Shown here: in pieces, positions 16,560 through 23,893 of the stretch
How the letters are laid out: each line of letters starts with the position of its first letter
Numbering within the stretch: the stretch's first letter is position 1
Origin: JBIKLM01 sp044375105
Lineage (GTDB): Bacteria > Planctomycetota > UBA1135 > GCA-002686595
Length of the DNA: 45,414 nucleotides
Assembly (NCBI GenBank): GCA_044375105.1
Contig: JBILNK010000010.1
Coordinates: forward strand, 1 to 45,414
Reading direction: 5' to 3'
Position numbers and translations under genes: made by a program
The notes under the pieces: model-generated
The model's database searches: none
Seen by the model: only the letters and a program-made list of their open reading frames with translations
What the model was told of the DNA's origin: nothing

Positions 16560-17762
16560 ATGCTCGATCTGCTCGAAGCCGAGGCCCTGCGCGCCGCAGG
16601 ATTCCTCTCGCGCCTGTTCTCGCGCCTGCATGCCGGTCTCGGGCGCGCCCTGGGCGTCCTGGCGCGCCGCGTCCGCACGGCCCTGCGCGCCGGGCTGGCC
16701 CGGGTGGCGCGCCTGCGCGGCCTGGGCCGCGAACTGGCCTGCATCGCCCTGCTCGGCGGCTCCCTCTGGCTGGCCATCGGCCAGCTGCTCTTCGAGGTGC
16801 CGCCGGGCTACGTCGCGGTGCGCCGTTCGAACCTGGGCGGCGGCATCGCGGCCCGGGACTTCGGCCCGGGGCTGCATTGGAAGCGCCCGGGGATCGACTC
16901 CTGGTCCCTGGCACCCAAGGCGCCGCACTGGGTGCGCTTCGGCCTGGGCGAACCGGCCAAGCTGGACCTGCGCACCCGCGACGACAATCCGGCCGCCCTG
17001 GACGTGGCCGTGCTCTATCGCGTCTCGCCCGGGCAGTTCCATCGCCTGCTCGCGGCCGGCCTCGGGGACTCGCTAGAGGACCGGGTGCGCGCCACCGCCG
17101 AGGACGTGCTGCGCAGCGCCCTGGCGACGCTCGAGTCCGAACAATGGTTCGAGACCGACGCCCGCCAGCAGGTCGCAGCCGCCGCCCTGGAACCGCTGCA
17201 GAGCGCCCTCGCGCCGCTGTTCTGCGAGCCCATCGACGTGCTGATCAGCCAGGTGACCTTCTCGAAGGAATTCGAGCAAAAGCTGCAGGAGAAGCGCCTC
17301 GACTTCCAGGCCAAACGCCGCGCGGAAGCTCAGCTCTCGGTCGATTCCGCCAAAAAAGAACTCGAGGAGGCCCAGCGCGTGACCAAGCGCGGCGTGGCCG
17401 AGTCCGCGAGCCGCTGGGCCAAGCGCCTGGCCGAGCGCCGCGCGACCGCCGCGCTCGACATCGCCGCTTTATTGGCCGATTCCCGCGAGCAGATCGCCGC
17501 CCGCGCCGCGGCCGCCGAAGGGGCCTTCAGCCTGGCCTTGGCCGAGGGCCAGCGGGCCCTGTCCGAAGCTCAGGCCGGCCAGCAGTTCGACCTGCTCGAG
17601 GCGCTGGCGATGCCCGGCGGCGAGTCGTTCCTGGCGGCCGAAGCAGCCCGCTCCCTGCGGCTCGAAACCCTGCGCTACGACCCGAGCAAGAGCGGCGCCC
17701 CGCTGCCGCTCGACCTGGCCGCCTGGCAAGCCCTGCTGACCCCCACGACGCCCCCCCGATGA
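16560..17762 (+). CDS. SPFH/band-7 family membrane protein (second of pair)
   Basis: 400 residues. The N-terminus (1-55) is Arg/Leu-rich and amphipathic, then comes a transmembrane segment (about 58-80, LACIALLGGSLWLAIGQLLF). The SPFH domain follows (about 80-240): VPPGYVAVRRSNLGGG, FGPGLHWKRPG, AALDVAVLYRVSPGQFHRLL and VRATAEDVLRSALATL. The last is the standard helix preceding the coiled coil (about 240-345). It is paired with the SPFH gene just upstream, like HflK with HflC, but the sequences are divergent and I would not give those names. Its stop overlaps the next start by 4 bp (ATGA). Confidence 0.8.
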   Translation: MLDLLEAEALRAAGFLSRLFSRLHAGLGRALGVLARRVRTALRAGLARVARLRGLGRELACIALLGGSLWLAIGQLLFEVPPGYVAVRRSNLGGGIAARDFGPGLHWKRPGIDSWSLAPKAPHWVRFGLGEPAKLDLRTRDDNPAALDVAVLYRVSPGQFHRLLAAGLGDSLEDRVRATAEDVLRSALATLESEQWFETDARQQVAAAALEPLQSALAPLFCEPIDVLISQVTFSKEFEQKLQEKRLDFQAKRRAEAQLSVDSAKKELEEAQRVTKRGVAESASRWAKRLAERRATAALDIAALLADSREQIAARAAAAEGAFSLALAEGQRALSEAQAGQQFDLLEALAMPGGESFLAAEAARSLRLETLRYDPSKSGAPLPLDLAAWQALLTPTTPPR

Positions 17763-18136
17763 GCCCCCAAGACCTGCCCGCGTCCCCCCACGATACTTTT
17801 CCCGCGCAGGCCGCGCCTCCGGCCCCCAGCGCGGGCAGCGCGAGCCCGCCCGCCTCCTCCGCGCCCGGCGGCCGCGCGCGCCTGTTGCTGATCCTGGGCC
17901 TTTTGCTGGTGGGCGTGGGCGCCTGCCGCGTCGCCTCGCGGCCCGGCGATCAGCCGTTGCGACCCGGCGACCGACCGACCTGGCTGCAGCTCCAGGAGGG
18001 CGGCGACATCCAGCTGGAGGCCGGCATGACCGTGGGCGCCGTGCGCGGTGAGTGGTTCAGCCTGCGACCGCCCCAGGGCAAGCAGGATCGCTGGCTGCGG
18101 CTGCGCGACGTGAAGAGCTTTTCTCTGCAGCGTTGA
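17759..18136 (+). CDS. small membrane-anchored protein coupled to the SPFH pair
   Basis: 125 residues. A Pro/Ala/Ser-rich N-terminus of about 38 residues is followed by GRARLLLILGLLLVGVGACRV, one transmembrane segment that ends in a Cys (a lipobox-like GVGAC, though the hydrophobic part starts late for a lipoprotein). A small domain of about 65 residues follows (PTWLQLQEGGDIQLEAGMTV, GEWFSLRPPQ, RWLRLRDVKSFSL) that looks like a beta barrel. No family is recognised. The 4-bp ATGA overlap with the preceding SPFH gene implies joint translation and probably a shared complex. Confidence 0.65.
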   Translation: MSPQDLPASPHDTFPAQAAPPAPSAGSASPPASSAPGGRARLLLILGLLLVGVGACRVASRPGDQPLRPGDRPTWLQLQEGGDIQLEAGMTVGAVRGEWFSLRPPQGKQDRWLRLRDVKSFSLQR

Positions 18137-18142
18137 GCCCCG

Positions 18143-18230
18143 CGCCCAAGGGCCGCGGGATCCAAGGCCTGCGGACAGGCCGCTCTGACCGCGCGGACGC
18201 AGCAAAAGCCGTTTGTTGCTCCGCCTGTCA
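18143..18230 (-). repeat. dispersed 3' element, copy H, starting at a TGA stop
   Basis: On the minus strand: TGACAGGCGGAGCAACAAAC, then GGTCAGAGCGGCC, TGTCCGCAGGCCTTGG and CCGCGGCCC. The TGA is the stop of the DUF2231/cytochrome/LRR gene. The GTCAGAGC-GCC-GTCCGCA-GCCTT block is nearly identical to copy A, 26 kb away. The terminal hairpin has decayed. Confidence 0.6.
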
Positions 18231-19937
18231 GCCGCCTGCGGTTGCCGCCGGAGGCGCCGTCGGCTCGGCAGCCGGGATCTGCGCGGGGTCTGCGACCGGA
18301 CCCAGGCGCAGTCCGGGGCGCGCCGAGGCCAGCGCCGCGGCCGCCTCGGGGCCCACCGAGCTGGCCCAGAGATACAGGGACTCGAGGGCCGCGAAGCCCG
18401 ACCGGAAACGCGCGAGCCCGCTGTCGTCGACCTGCGTCGAGCACAGGTTGAGCCGCTGGAGCCGCGGCAGGGCCGCCAGGTGCTCGAGGCCCGCGCTGCT
18501 GACCCGGCTGCCGTCGAGGCGCAGGTGCTCGAGCTGCACCAGCGCCGCGAGGTGGACCAGATCGCCGTCTTCGATCGGCAGACCGGAGAGATCGAGCCAC
18601 ACGAGCTGGGGCGCCAGCCGGGACAGGTCGCCCAGCCAAGCGCGCTCGAAGGCTTGGCCGGTGCGCGACAGACACAGCTCGAGGGCCCCGTCGCCCTCGG
18701 CCAGCTCGAGCGCCCGCGCGCCGCGCTGGCGCCACAGCTCCAGGGCCGCGGCGTCGGCCGGCGGCAGGGGGGCCGCGCTCGCGGACGGGTCGGCACCGGC
18801 CGGACTCGGAGCGAACTCGGACACCAACACGGCGCTGCCGGCCACATCCGCGGGCTCTAGCTCGGAGGCGCTGGCCCCGAGCAGCTCTGCCGCGTCCCGA
18901 TCGGAGCGCGACGGGCCCGTCTCGGCGGGGGCCGGCGCGCTGCCCGCGCCGAGGGGCCGGCCGGCGTCGCTGGGCAGGCCGGCGATCCAGCGCTCGAGCA
19001 GCTCCACCTCCGCGGCCGTCAAGCGCTCGCCCTTGGGCGGCATGCGGTCCCGATCCCCGTCGGGCAGGCGCACGCGCTCGAGCAGCAGGCTCTCCGCGGG
19101 ACGGCCCGGGATCACGACCCAGTACTCGGGCTCGGCGTGCAGGATGCGCTCCAAGCTGTCGAGCCGCAGATCGCCCTTGACCTTGGTCGGACCGTGGCAC
19201 TCGACGCAGCGTGCGCTGAGGAGCGGCTGGATCTCGGCGGCGAAATCGATCGCCCCCGGTTCGGCCGGACTCGCCGCGACGGCCGGGCTGGCCAGGGCGC
19301 GCGGCGCCGAGCTCGAAGCCTCTTCCGGGGCGGCCGCGGAGGGCGCGCCCAGGAACAGCTCGGTCAAGCCGCTGTCCGCGCCGTCGGCAGGGGCTTCGGG
19401 CTCAGGCAGCGGCACGGCAGGGCCGCTCGGGGCCGGCGCGGCGGGCGGGGCCTCGGCGCCGCGCACGGCCCGCCCCAGGGGCTCGCTGAGCCAGTCCTCG
19501 CCCCAGGTCAGCTGGCCGCCCAGGTGGGCCACCAGGCCCGTGCTGACCCCGACCGCCAGCAGCAGCCCGCGATAGGCGACCAGGAGCGCCCCGCCGGCTT
19601 GATTTCTGGCCAAAAGGCCCGCCAGGAGCGCCAGCAGCGACCCCCCGGCCACCCACAGGCCGCCCCAGCGGTGCCAGAGCAGCGCGCTCTCCTGGGACGG
19701 GGAGACGCTGCGGAATTCAGCTAGATACCAGCCGGACGCGGCCGCCAGGGCAGCGCCCAGGGCCCCGAAGCCGAGGCACAGCAGATTGGCGCGCACGAAC
19801 AGCGGCGAGCGCCGGGCGCCGCCCAAGAGTTCGAGCAGGGCCGCGGTCAGCAGCAGGGCGATCGGGAAGTGCAGCACCAGGGGGTGCAGGCGGCCGAGGA
19901 CCTCGAACCACGGGGACAGGGCGGCTTCCGCAGGCAT
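18228..19937 (-). CDS. DUF2231 / cytochrome c / leucine-rich-repeat fusion protein
   Basis: 569 residues in three parts. Residues 1-145 are a DUF2231-type membrane domain of four helices starting with LHPLVLHFPIALLLTAALLE. After a Pro/Ala linker, a planctomycete-type cytochrome c domain (about 228-322) carries the haem motif CVECH at 244-248 and MPPKGERLT at 299, whose Met is the likely axial ligand. After a second linker, residues about 400-545 are leucine-rich repeats (LVWLDLSGLPIEDGDLVHLA, LEHLRLDGSRVSSAGLEHLA, LQRLNLCSTQVDDSGLARF). This arrangement is common in Planctomycetota and supports the phylum call. It is likely an inner-membrane protein with a periplasmic haem domain; its electron partner is unknown. 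Confidence 0.85.
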   Translation of the reverse strand: MPAEAALSPWFEVLGRLHPLVLHFPIALLLTAALLELLGGARRSPLFVRANLLCLGFGALGAALAAASGWYLAEFRSVSPSQESALLWHRWGGLWVAGGSLLALLAGLLARNQAGGALLVAYRGLLLAVGVSTGLVAHLGGQLTWGEDWLSEPLGRAVRGAEAPPAAPAPSGPAVPLPEPEAPADGADSGLTELFLGAPSAAAPEEASSSAPRALASPAVAASPAEPGAIDFAAEIQPLLSARCVECHGPTKVKGDLRLDSLERILHAEPEYWVVIPGRPAESLLLERVRLPDGDRDRMPPKGERLTAAEVELLERWIAGLPSDAGRPLGAGSAPAPAETGPSRSDRDAAELLGASASELEPADVAGSAVLVSEFAPSPAGADPSASAAPLPPADAAALELWRQRGARALELAEGDGALELCLSRTGQAFERAWLGDLSRLAPQLVWLDLSGLPIEDGDLVHLAALVQLEHLRLDGSRVSSAGLEHLAALPRLQRLNLCSTQVDDSGLARFRSGFAALESLYLWASSVGPEAAAALASARPGLRLGPVADPAQIPAAEPTAPPAATAGG

Positions 19938-20096
19938 CCCGCCATGCTATCGACGCCTCCGCGGAGCGGGGGGCTGGCCCAGGGGCCCCGGGAATCCAGC
20001 CCTCCGAGGGCCTAAGGATCCGGGCATTCGGTCGACCATATTCCGCCCCGGCCGGCAGCGAACGGCCGCCTCGCTACCCTGCCCCCGAGCTCCCCC

Positions 20097-20324
20097 ATGC
20101 TGACCACCTCCCAGCTCCAAACCCTGATCGAGAGCCGGCTGCCCGGAGCCGAGGTGCGGGTGCGCGACCTGACCGGCACCAGCGACCACTTCCGCATCGA
20201 GGTGCGCTGGTCCGGCTTCGCCGGCAAGACCCTGATCGATCAGCACCGCCTGGTGCAAGCCGCCTGCCGCGAGCACCTGGGCGGCGCGATCCACGCCATC
20301 GAAATCAAGACCCAGACCCCCTGA
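20097..20324 (+). CDS. BolA-family protein
   Basis: 75 residues, the normal length of a short BolA. It shows LQTLIESRLPGAEVRVRDLT, HFRIEVRWSGFAGKTLIDQH and the final helix RLVQAACREHL, including the conserved His (residue 50) of the (F/L)-x-x-x-x-x-x-x-QH-R motif that can ligate a 2Fe-2S cluster. BolA proteins pair with monothiol glutaredoxins to carry or sense Fe-S clusters. The glutaredoxin gene follows 18 bp downstream, which supports that partnership. Confidence 0.9.
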   Translation: MLTTSQLQTLIESRLPGAEVRVRDLTGTSDHFRIEVRWSGFAGKTLIDQHRLVQAACREHLGGAIHAIEIKTQTP

Positions 20325-20342
20325 CCCCCGCCCAGAACCAGC

Positions 20343-20666
20343 ATGTGGACCCCCGACAAGATCCGCGAAACCGTGGCCGCCGACAAGGTCGTGCTGTTCA
20401 CCAAGGGCTCGCGCTATCAGCCCATGTGCGGCTTCTCCGCCAAGGCGATCGGCATCCTCGAGCGCCTGACCGATGAATTCACCGTGGTCAACATCTTCGA
20501 CGATCCCTCGATCCGACCGGCGCTGGTGGCCTTCAGCAACTGGCCGACCACGCCGCAGCTGTTCATCCAGGGCGAGCTGATCGGCGGCAGCGACATCATG
20601 GAGGAACTGGCCGGCCAAGGCGAGCTGCGCCGGCGGCTCGAAAGCGCCGAGGTGCCCCTGCGCTGA
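20343..20666 (+). CDS. grxD: monothiol glutaredoxin, Grx4/GrxD family
   Basis: 107 residues with the CGFS active site at 29-32, the glutathione-binding WPTTPQLFIQGELIGGSDI region (residues about 67-85) and the usual length. Such proteins hold a 2Fe-2S cluster bridged by two monomers or by a BolA partner. One unusual point is the loop before the active site, KGSRYQPMCGFS, where most homologs have a KGT-x-x-x-P-x-C pattern. It is directly downstream of the bolA-like gene in a two-gene operon. Confidence 0.9.
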   Translation: MWTPDKIRETVAADKVVLFTKGSRYQPMCGFSAKAIGILERLTDEFTVVNIFDDPSIRPALVAFSNWPTTPQLFIQGELIGGSDIMEELAGQGELRRRLESAEVPLR

Positions 20667-20696
20667 GCTTCGAGCCGTCGCGTCGGCCCGGAGGCC

Positions 20697-20781
20697 AGAG
20701 CCGCCGGATGGCGGACGTGACGAAGGCACCAGACGGGCCGGCCCGCTCGCTCGAGCGCGGCCCCGCTCGCGTCTGGGCTCA
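20697..20781 (-). repeat. dispersed 3' element, copy D (diverged)
   Basis: On the minus strand, from the TGA of the saccharopine-dehydrogenase-like gene: TGAGCCCAGACGCGAGC, CGGGCCGGCCCGTCTGGTGCC, and a good terminal hairpin half, GTCCGCCATCCGGCGGC. It fills the gap between two convergent genes. The first half is poorly conserved. Confidence 0.45.
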
Positions 20782-21954
20782 GGCCGTCCACTCGCGCACC
20801 TCGATCGGCAGCCCGCGCTCGGCCAGGGCCAGCACGAAGGCGCGCGGATCGACCGCCAGCTCGAGGGGGCGCACGCCGGGCGGCACCTGGCCCTTGGCCA
20901 CCAGGGCCGCGCAGGCCGCCGCGGAGAAGGCCGTGGTGCGCTCCATGGCCGTGAATCCGGTGCGCGGGTCCTGGCGATCGATCAGCTCGTACTGCAGCGC
21001 CCGCGGCGAATGGGCCGCCCGCGCGGTCACCCGCAGGAAGGCCAGGTCTGGGCTGTCCGGAAAATCGAGCTTGCGCGCCAAGAGGGCCGCCAGCAGGCGC
21101 CGCGGGACGACCGGCGCGGGCGGTTCGCCGGGGCGCGCCAGGTCGATCGGCCGCTCGTCGAGCAGACCCAGGTCCAGCAGCAGCTTGAATTTCTCGAAGT
21201 GGCCGGGATAGCGGGCCGTCTTGTAGTCGAGCTCGCGGATGCGGCCCGCGAACGAGCGCGGCACGGTCGAGAGCCCGCCCGAGGTGATGAAGGCTTCGAG
21301 CCGGCCCAGACCCTCGACTTCGAGGGTTTCGAGCCCGCTGAAGGTCGGCGCCTGCTCGAGGCGGCCGTTGCGCAGCACCTCGGCGGTCCCGAAGTACTCG
21401 TTGATCAAGCCGTCGGCCGAGAACACCAACTGGTAGTCGAGCGGCGGCCTGGGGTGCTGGGGCAGGCCGCCGCAGCGCAGCTGGCAACTGGCCAGGTCCC
21501 CCAGCTCGAGGAGCGCATGGCTGACCAGCAGGTTGCCGAGCCCGGGCATCAGGCCGCAGTCGGGCAGCACGCTGAGCTCGGCACCATTGGGGTGCGCGGC
21601 TTGCAGGGCCGCCTGCTGGAGCGCCAATTCGGTGTTGCCGCCCAGATCGAGCAGATGCGTGCGCGCCTCCAGGGCCGCGCGGGTGACCTCCAGGGCGAAG
21701 CGGTAGGGCAGGGCCGAAAGGCACACGTCGGCCGGCTGCATGGCGGCGGCCAGGGCCCTCGGATCGCCGGCATCGAGCCGCAGCGGCAACAGACCACGGA
21801 AACCGGTCAGCGCCGCCAAGCGCCGCCCCGCGGCTTCGAGGCGCGCCGGGTCGGCATCCGCCAGGGTCAGGGCCTGGGCGCCACCGTGCTGGATCAGGTC
21901 GTAGGCGGCGGCGGTGCCCTGCATGCCGGCGCCGAGGACCAGGTAGTGCGTCAT
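20779..21954 (-). CDS. saccharopine dehydrogenase-like NADP-binding protein
   Basis: 391 residues. It begins with YLVLGAGMQGTAAAYDLIQHG, a Rossmann nucleotide-binding loop (GAGMQG at 8-13), followed by LADADPARLEAA and a conserved VCLSALPYRFALEVTRAALE block, as in the saccharopine dehydrogenase / lysine 6-dehydrogenase family. The C-terminal domain has LDYQLVFSADGLINEY, TVPRSFAGRIRELDYKTARYPGH and TGFTAMERTTAFSAA. The family oxidises or reduces amino-acid-derived imines with NAD(P); this member's substrate is not determined, and lysine or saccharopine catabolism is the usual suggestion. It is divergent from threonine ammonia-lyase with 83 bp between starts. Confidence 0.85.
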   Translation of the reverse strand: MTHYLVLGAGMQGTAAAYDLIQHGGAQALTLADADPARLEAAGRRLAALTGFRGLLPLRLDAGDPRALAAAMQPADVCLSALPYRFALEVTRAALEARTHLLDLGGNTELALQQAALQAAHPNGAELSVLPDCGLMPGLGNLLVSHALLELGDLASCQLRCGGLPQHPRPPLDYQLVFSADGLINEYFGTAEVLRNGRLEQAPTFSGLETLEVEGLGRLEAFITSGGLSTVPRSFAGRIRELDYKTARYPGHFEKFKLLLDLGLLDERPIDLARPGEPPAPVVPRRLLAALLARKLDFPDSPDLAFLRVTARAAHSPRALQYELIDRQDPRTGFTAMERTTAFSAAACAALVAKGQVPPGVRPLELAVDPRAFVLALAERGLPIEVREWTA

Positions 21955-22037
21955 GGCCGCAGATGCTACGCAACCAAGGGAGATCCGCCGCCCGCGGGCC
22001 GCTTGCGGCCGCCTGCCGTGGGCGGTGCAATGCGGGC

Positions 22038-23321
22038 ATGAGCGCGCGCCCGGCCTCCTCCGCCAACCCCGCCAACGACCCCTCCACCCCGCTGCCCGCG
22101 GGCCAAGCGCCCCCGCTGGCGCCCGGCGAGGCCCTGACCCGCATCCGCGCCGCCGCGGAGGTGATCCGCCCCCACGTGCTGCGCACGCCCACGCTCTACA
22201 GCCACGCCCTGTCGGAAGAGAGCGGACGCCAGGTGTGGGTCAAGCTGGAGATGCTGCAGCGCACCGGCGCCTTCAAGGTGCGCGGCGCGCTCAACAAGCT
22301 GGCCAACCTGAGCGCCGCGGAGCGGGCCCGGGGCGTGATCGCCGCTTCCGCCGGCAACCACGCCCAGGGCGTCGGCCTGGCGGCGCGGGTCTTCGGGGCC
22401 AAGGCCACGATCGTGATGCCGCTCAGCACGCCCACGATCAAAGTCGAGCGCACGCGCGCTTTCGGCGCCGAGATCGTGCTCTCCGGCGAGCACTACGACG
22501 CCGCCTACGACCACGCCCACGGCCTGGCGGAGGCGCGCGGCATGACCATGGTGCACCCCTTCGACGACCTCGACGTGATCGCCGGGCAGGGCACCCTGGC
22601 GCTCGAGATCTTCGAAGACCTGCCCGAGCTCGACGCCCTGATCGTGCCGGTGGGCGGCGGCGGCCTGATCGCCGGGGTGGCCTTGGCGGCGCGGGCCCTG
22701 CGGCCCGGGCTGCGGATCTATGGCGTGCAGGCGGAGGGCGCCGCGCCGATGGTGCGCTCCTTCGAAGCCGGCCATCCGGTGGCCGTCGAGCGCCCGGAGA
22801 CCCTGGCGGACGGCATCCGCGTCGGGCGCGTGGGACGGCTCACATGGCCGCTGGTCCAGGCTTACGTCGACGGCCTGATCACGGTCAGCGAAGAGGAACT
22901 GGCGGCCGCGATCGTGACCGGCCTCGAACAGCTCAAGGCGGTGACCGAGGGCGCCGGCGCGGCGGCCCTGGCGGCGCTGCGCTCCGGCCGCTTGCCCACG
23001 GCCGAAAAGGTTTGCGTGCTATGCTGCGGAGCCAACATCGATTCGACCCTGCTGACGCGGGTGATCGAAGCGGGGCTGGCCAACTCGGGCCGCGCCCATG
23101 CCGTTCGGCTGCGCACCAAGGACGTGCCGGGCACGCTGGTGCGCATCGCCCAAGTCCTGGCCACCCAGGGCTGCAACATCCTCGACATCGACCACCATCG
23201 CCAGGGCTGGAAGGTGCCGGTCGGTTTCGTCGAGGTCGAGATCCTGCTCGAGACGCGCCGCGCCGGCGAGGGCGCCGAGGTCGACCGGGCCCTGCGGGCC
23301 GCGGGCTTCGAACTGCGTTGA
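22038..23321 (+). CDS. ilvA: threonine ammonia-lyase (threonine dehydratase)
   Basis: 427 residues. It is a fold-type II PLP enzyme: the Schiff-base Lys80 lies in RTGAFKVRGA, SAGNHAQG (104-111) contacts the substrate, and the phosphate-binding glycine loop is PVGGGGLIAG (about 204-213). The C-terminal 75 residues (RTKDVPGTLVRIAQVLATQG, NILDIDHHRQGW) form a single ACT-like domain. It converts threonine to 2-oxobutanoate and ammonia. This shape matches the shorter, often catabolic or TdcB-like class with an added ACT domain rather than the long E. coli IlvA, so the symbol is tentative. The ATG at 22038 gives about 30 residues before the conserved part. Confidence 0.9.
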   Translation: MSARPASSANPANDPSTPLPAGQAPPLAPGEALTRIRAAAEVIRPHVLRTPTLYSHALSEESGRQVWVKLEMLQRTGAFKVRGALNKLANLSAAERARGVIAASAGNHAQGVGLAARVFGAKATIVMPLSTPTIKVERTRAFGAEIVLSGEHYDAAYDHAHGLAEARGMTMVHPFDDLDVIAGQGTLALEIFEDLPELDALIVPVGGGGLIAGVALAARALRPGLRIYGVQAEGAAPMVRSFEAGHPVAVERPETLADGIRVGRVGRLTWPLVQAYVDGLITVSEEELAAAIVTGLEQLKAVTEGAGAAALAALRSGRLPTAEKVCVLCCGANIDSTLLTRVIEAGLANSGRAHAVRLRTKDVPGTLVRIAQVLATQGCNILDIDHHRQGWKVPVGFVEVEILLETRRAGEGAEVDRALRAAGFELR

Positions 23322-23550
23322 CGCGCTGCGGCGAGCCGGCGGAGGTCCCCGCGCGGGGCCGGCGCCGCGCCTTTCCCGGCACGGCCTCCGCAACCGAGCG
23401 CGAGGTCTCGGCGGGGCTCTAGCGGGGCTCCGCGCCCCGGCCAAGGCCGAGGACGGCGCGGGCCAGCAACGGACGCGGACAGCCCGCTCCCCGGGCCGCC
23501 AGCGCAGGCCCCCCCGGCTCGAGCGCCCAGCGCGCCGGCGCCCCCTCGGC

Positions 23551-23578
23551 AAAAAAGAGCGCCCGGCGTCCCGGGCGC
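23551..23578 (-). terminator. Rho-independent terminator facing left, with no gene behind it
   Basis: A perfect 8-bp stem, GCGCCCGG and CCGGGCGC with a 4-base loop, lies at 23559-23578. On the minus strand it is followed by TCTTTTTT. This is the cleanest intrinsic terminator in the window, yet no minus-strand gene lies to its right, because the protease on that side is on the plus strand. It may end a small RNA, or antisense transcription from the protease promoter region. Confidence 0.65.
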
Positions 23579-23733
23579 GGGCGGCGGCCGCCGATCGGCG
23601 TTATCCAAACGGCGGGCGCTCGGTCGAGGTGCGCCGCTCGGGAGGCGGACTCGTGCGCGATCCGGTCCAGAGCCGGACAGATCGGGATATTCCTGGTTCT
23701 GACGGGGCCTGGAGCTGGGCAGCTAGCCTGCGC

Positions 23734-23753
23734 AGACTTCGGAATCGAAGTCT
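23734..23753. promoter_or_regulatory. perfect inverted repeat upstream of the protease gene
   Basis: AGACTTCG, GAAT, CGAAGTCT: an 8-bp perfect inverted repeat with a 4-base centre, AT-richer than its surroundings and 141 bp before the protease ATG. It could be a dimeric repressor operator or an RNA hairpin. No trailing T-run is present on either strand, so it is not an intrinsic terminator. Confidence 0.4.
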
Positions 23754-23893
23754 TGGGTCCCGGCAGCGAACCCGGGCGGCGCGGCGGGCGTCCTGGAGCG
23801 CGGGGCGGGGAGGCTCGCCCCCCGCTGCTCGCTGGCCCGGCCAAGCCTTGGCCCGCGCCGAACCGCTCTCCCCACCACACCGCGCGCCCCCCC

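Larger units (their letters stand above)
23322..23893. other. gene-free region upstream of the secreted protease
   Basis: I see no convincing coding sequence in these 572 bases. After the ilvA-like stop a GC stem (GCGCGG, loop, CCGCGC, then CTTTCC near 23354-23380) could weakly end that transcript. Further on lie a strong minus-strand terminator and a perfect 20-bp palindrome, listed separately. The protease promoter should be in the last 150 bases, but no clear boxes are seen. Confidence 0.5.
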
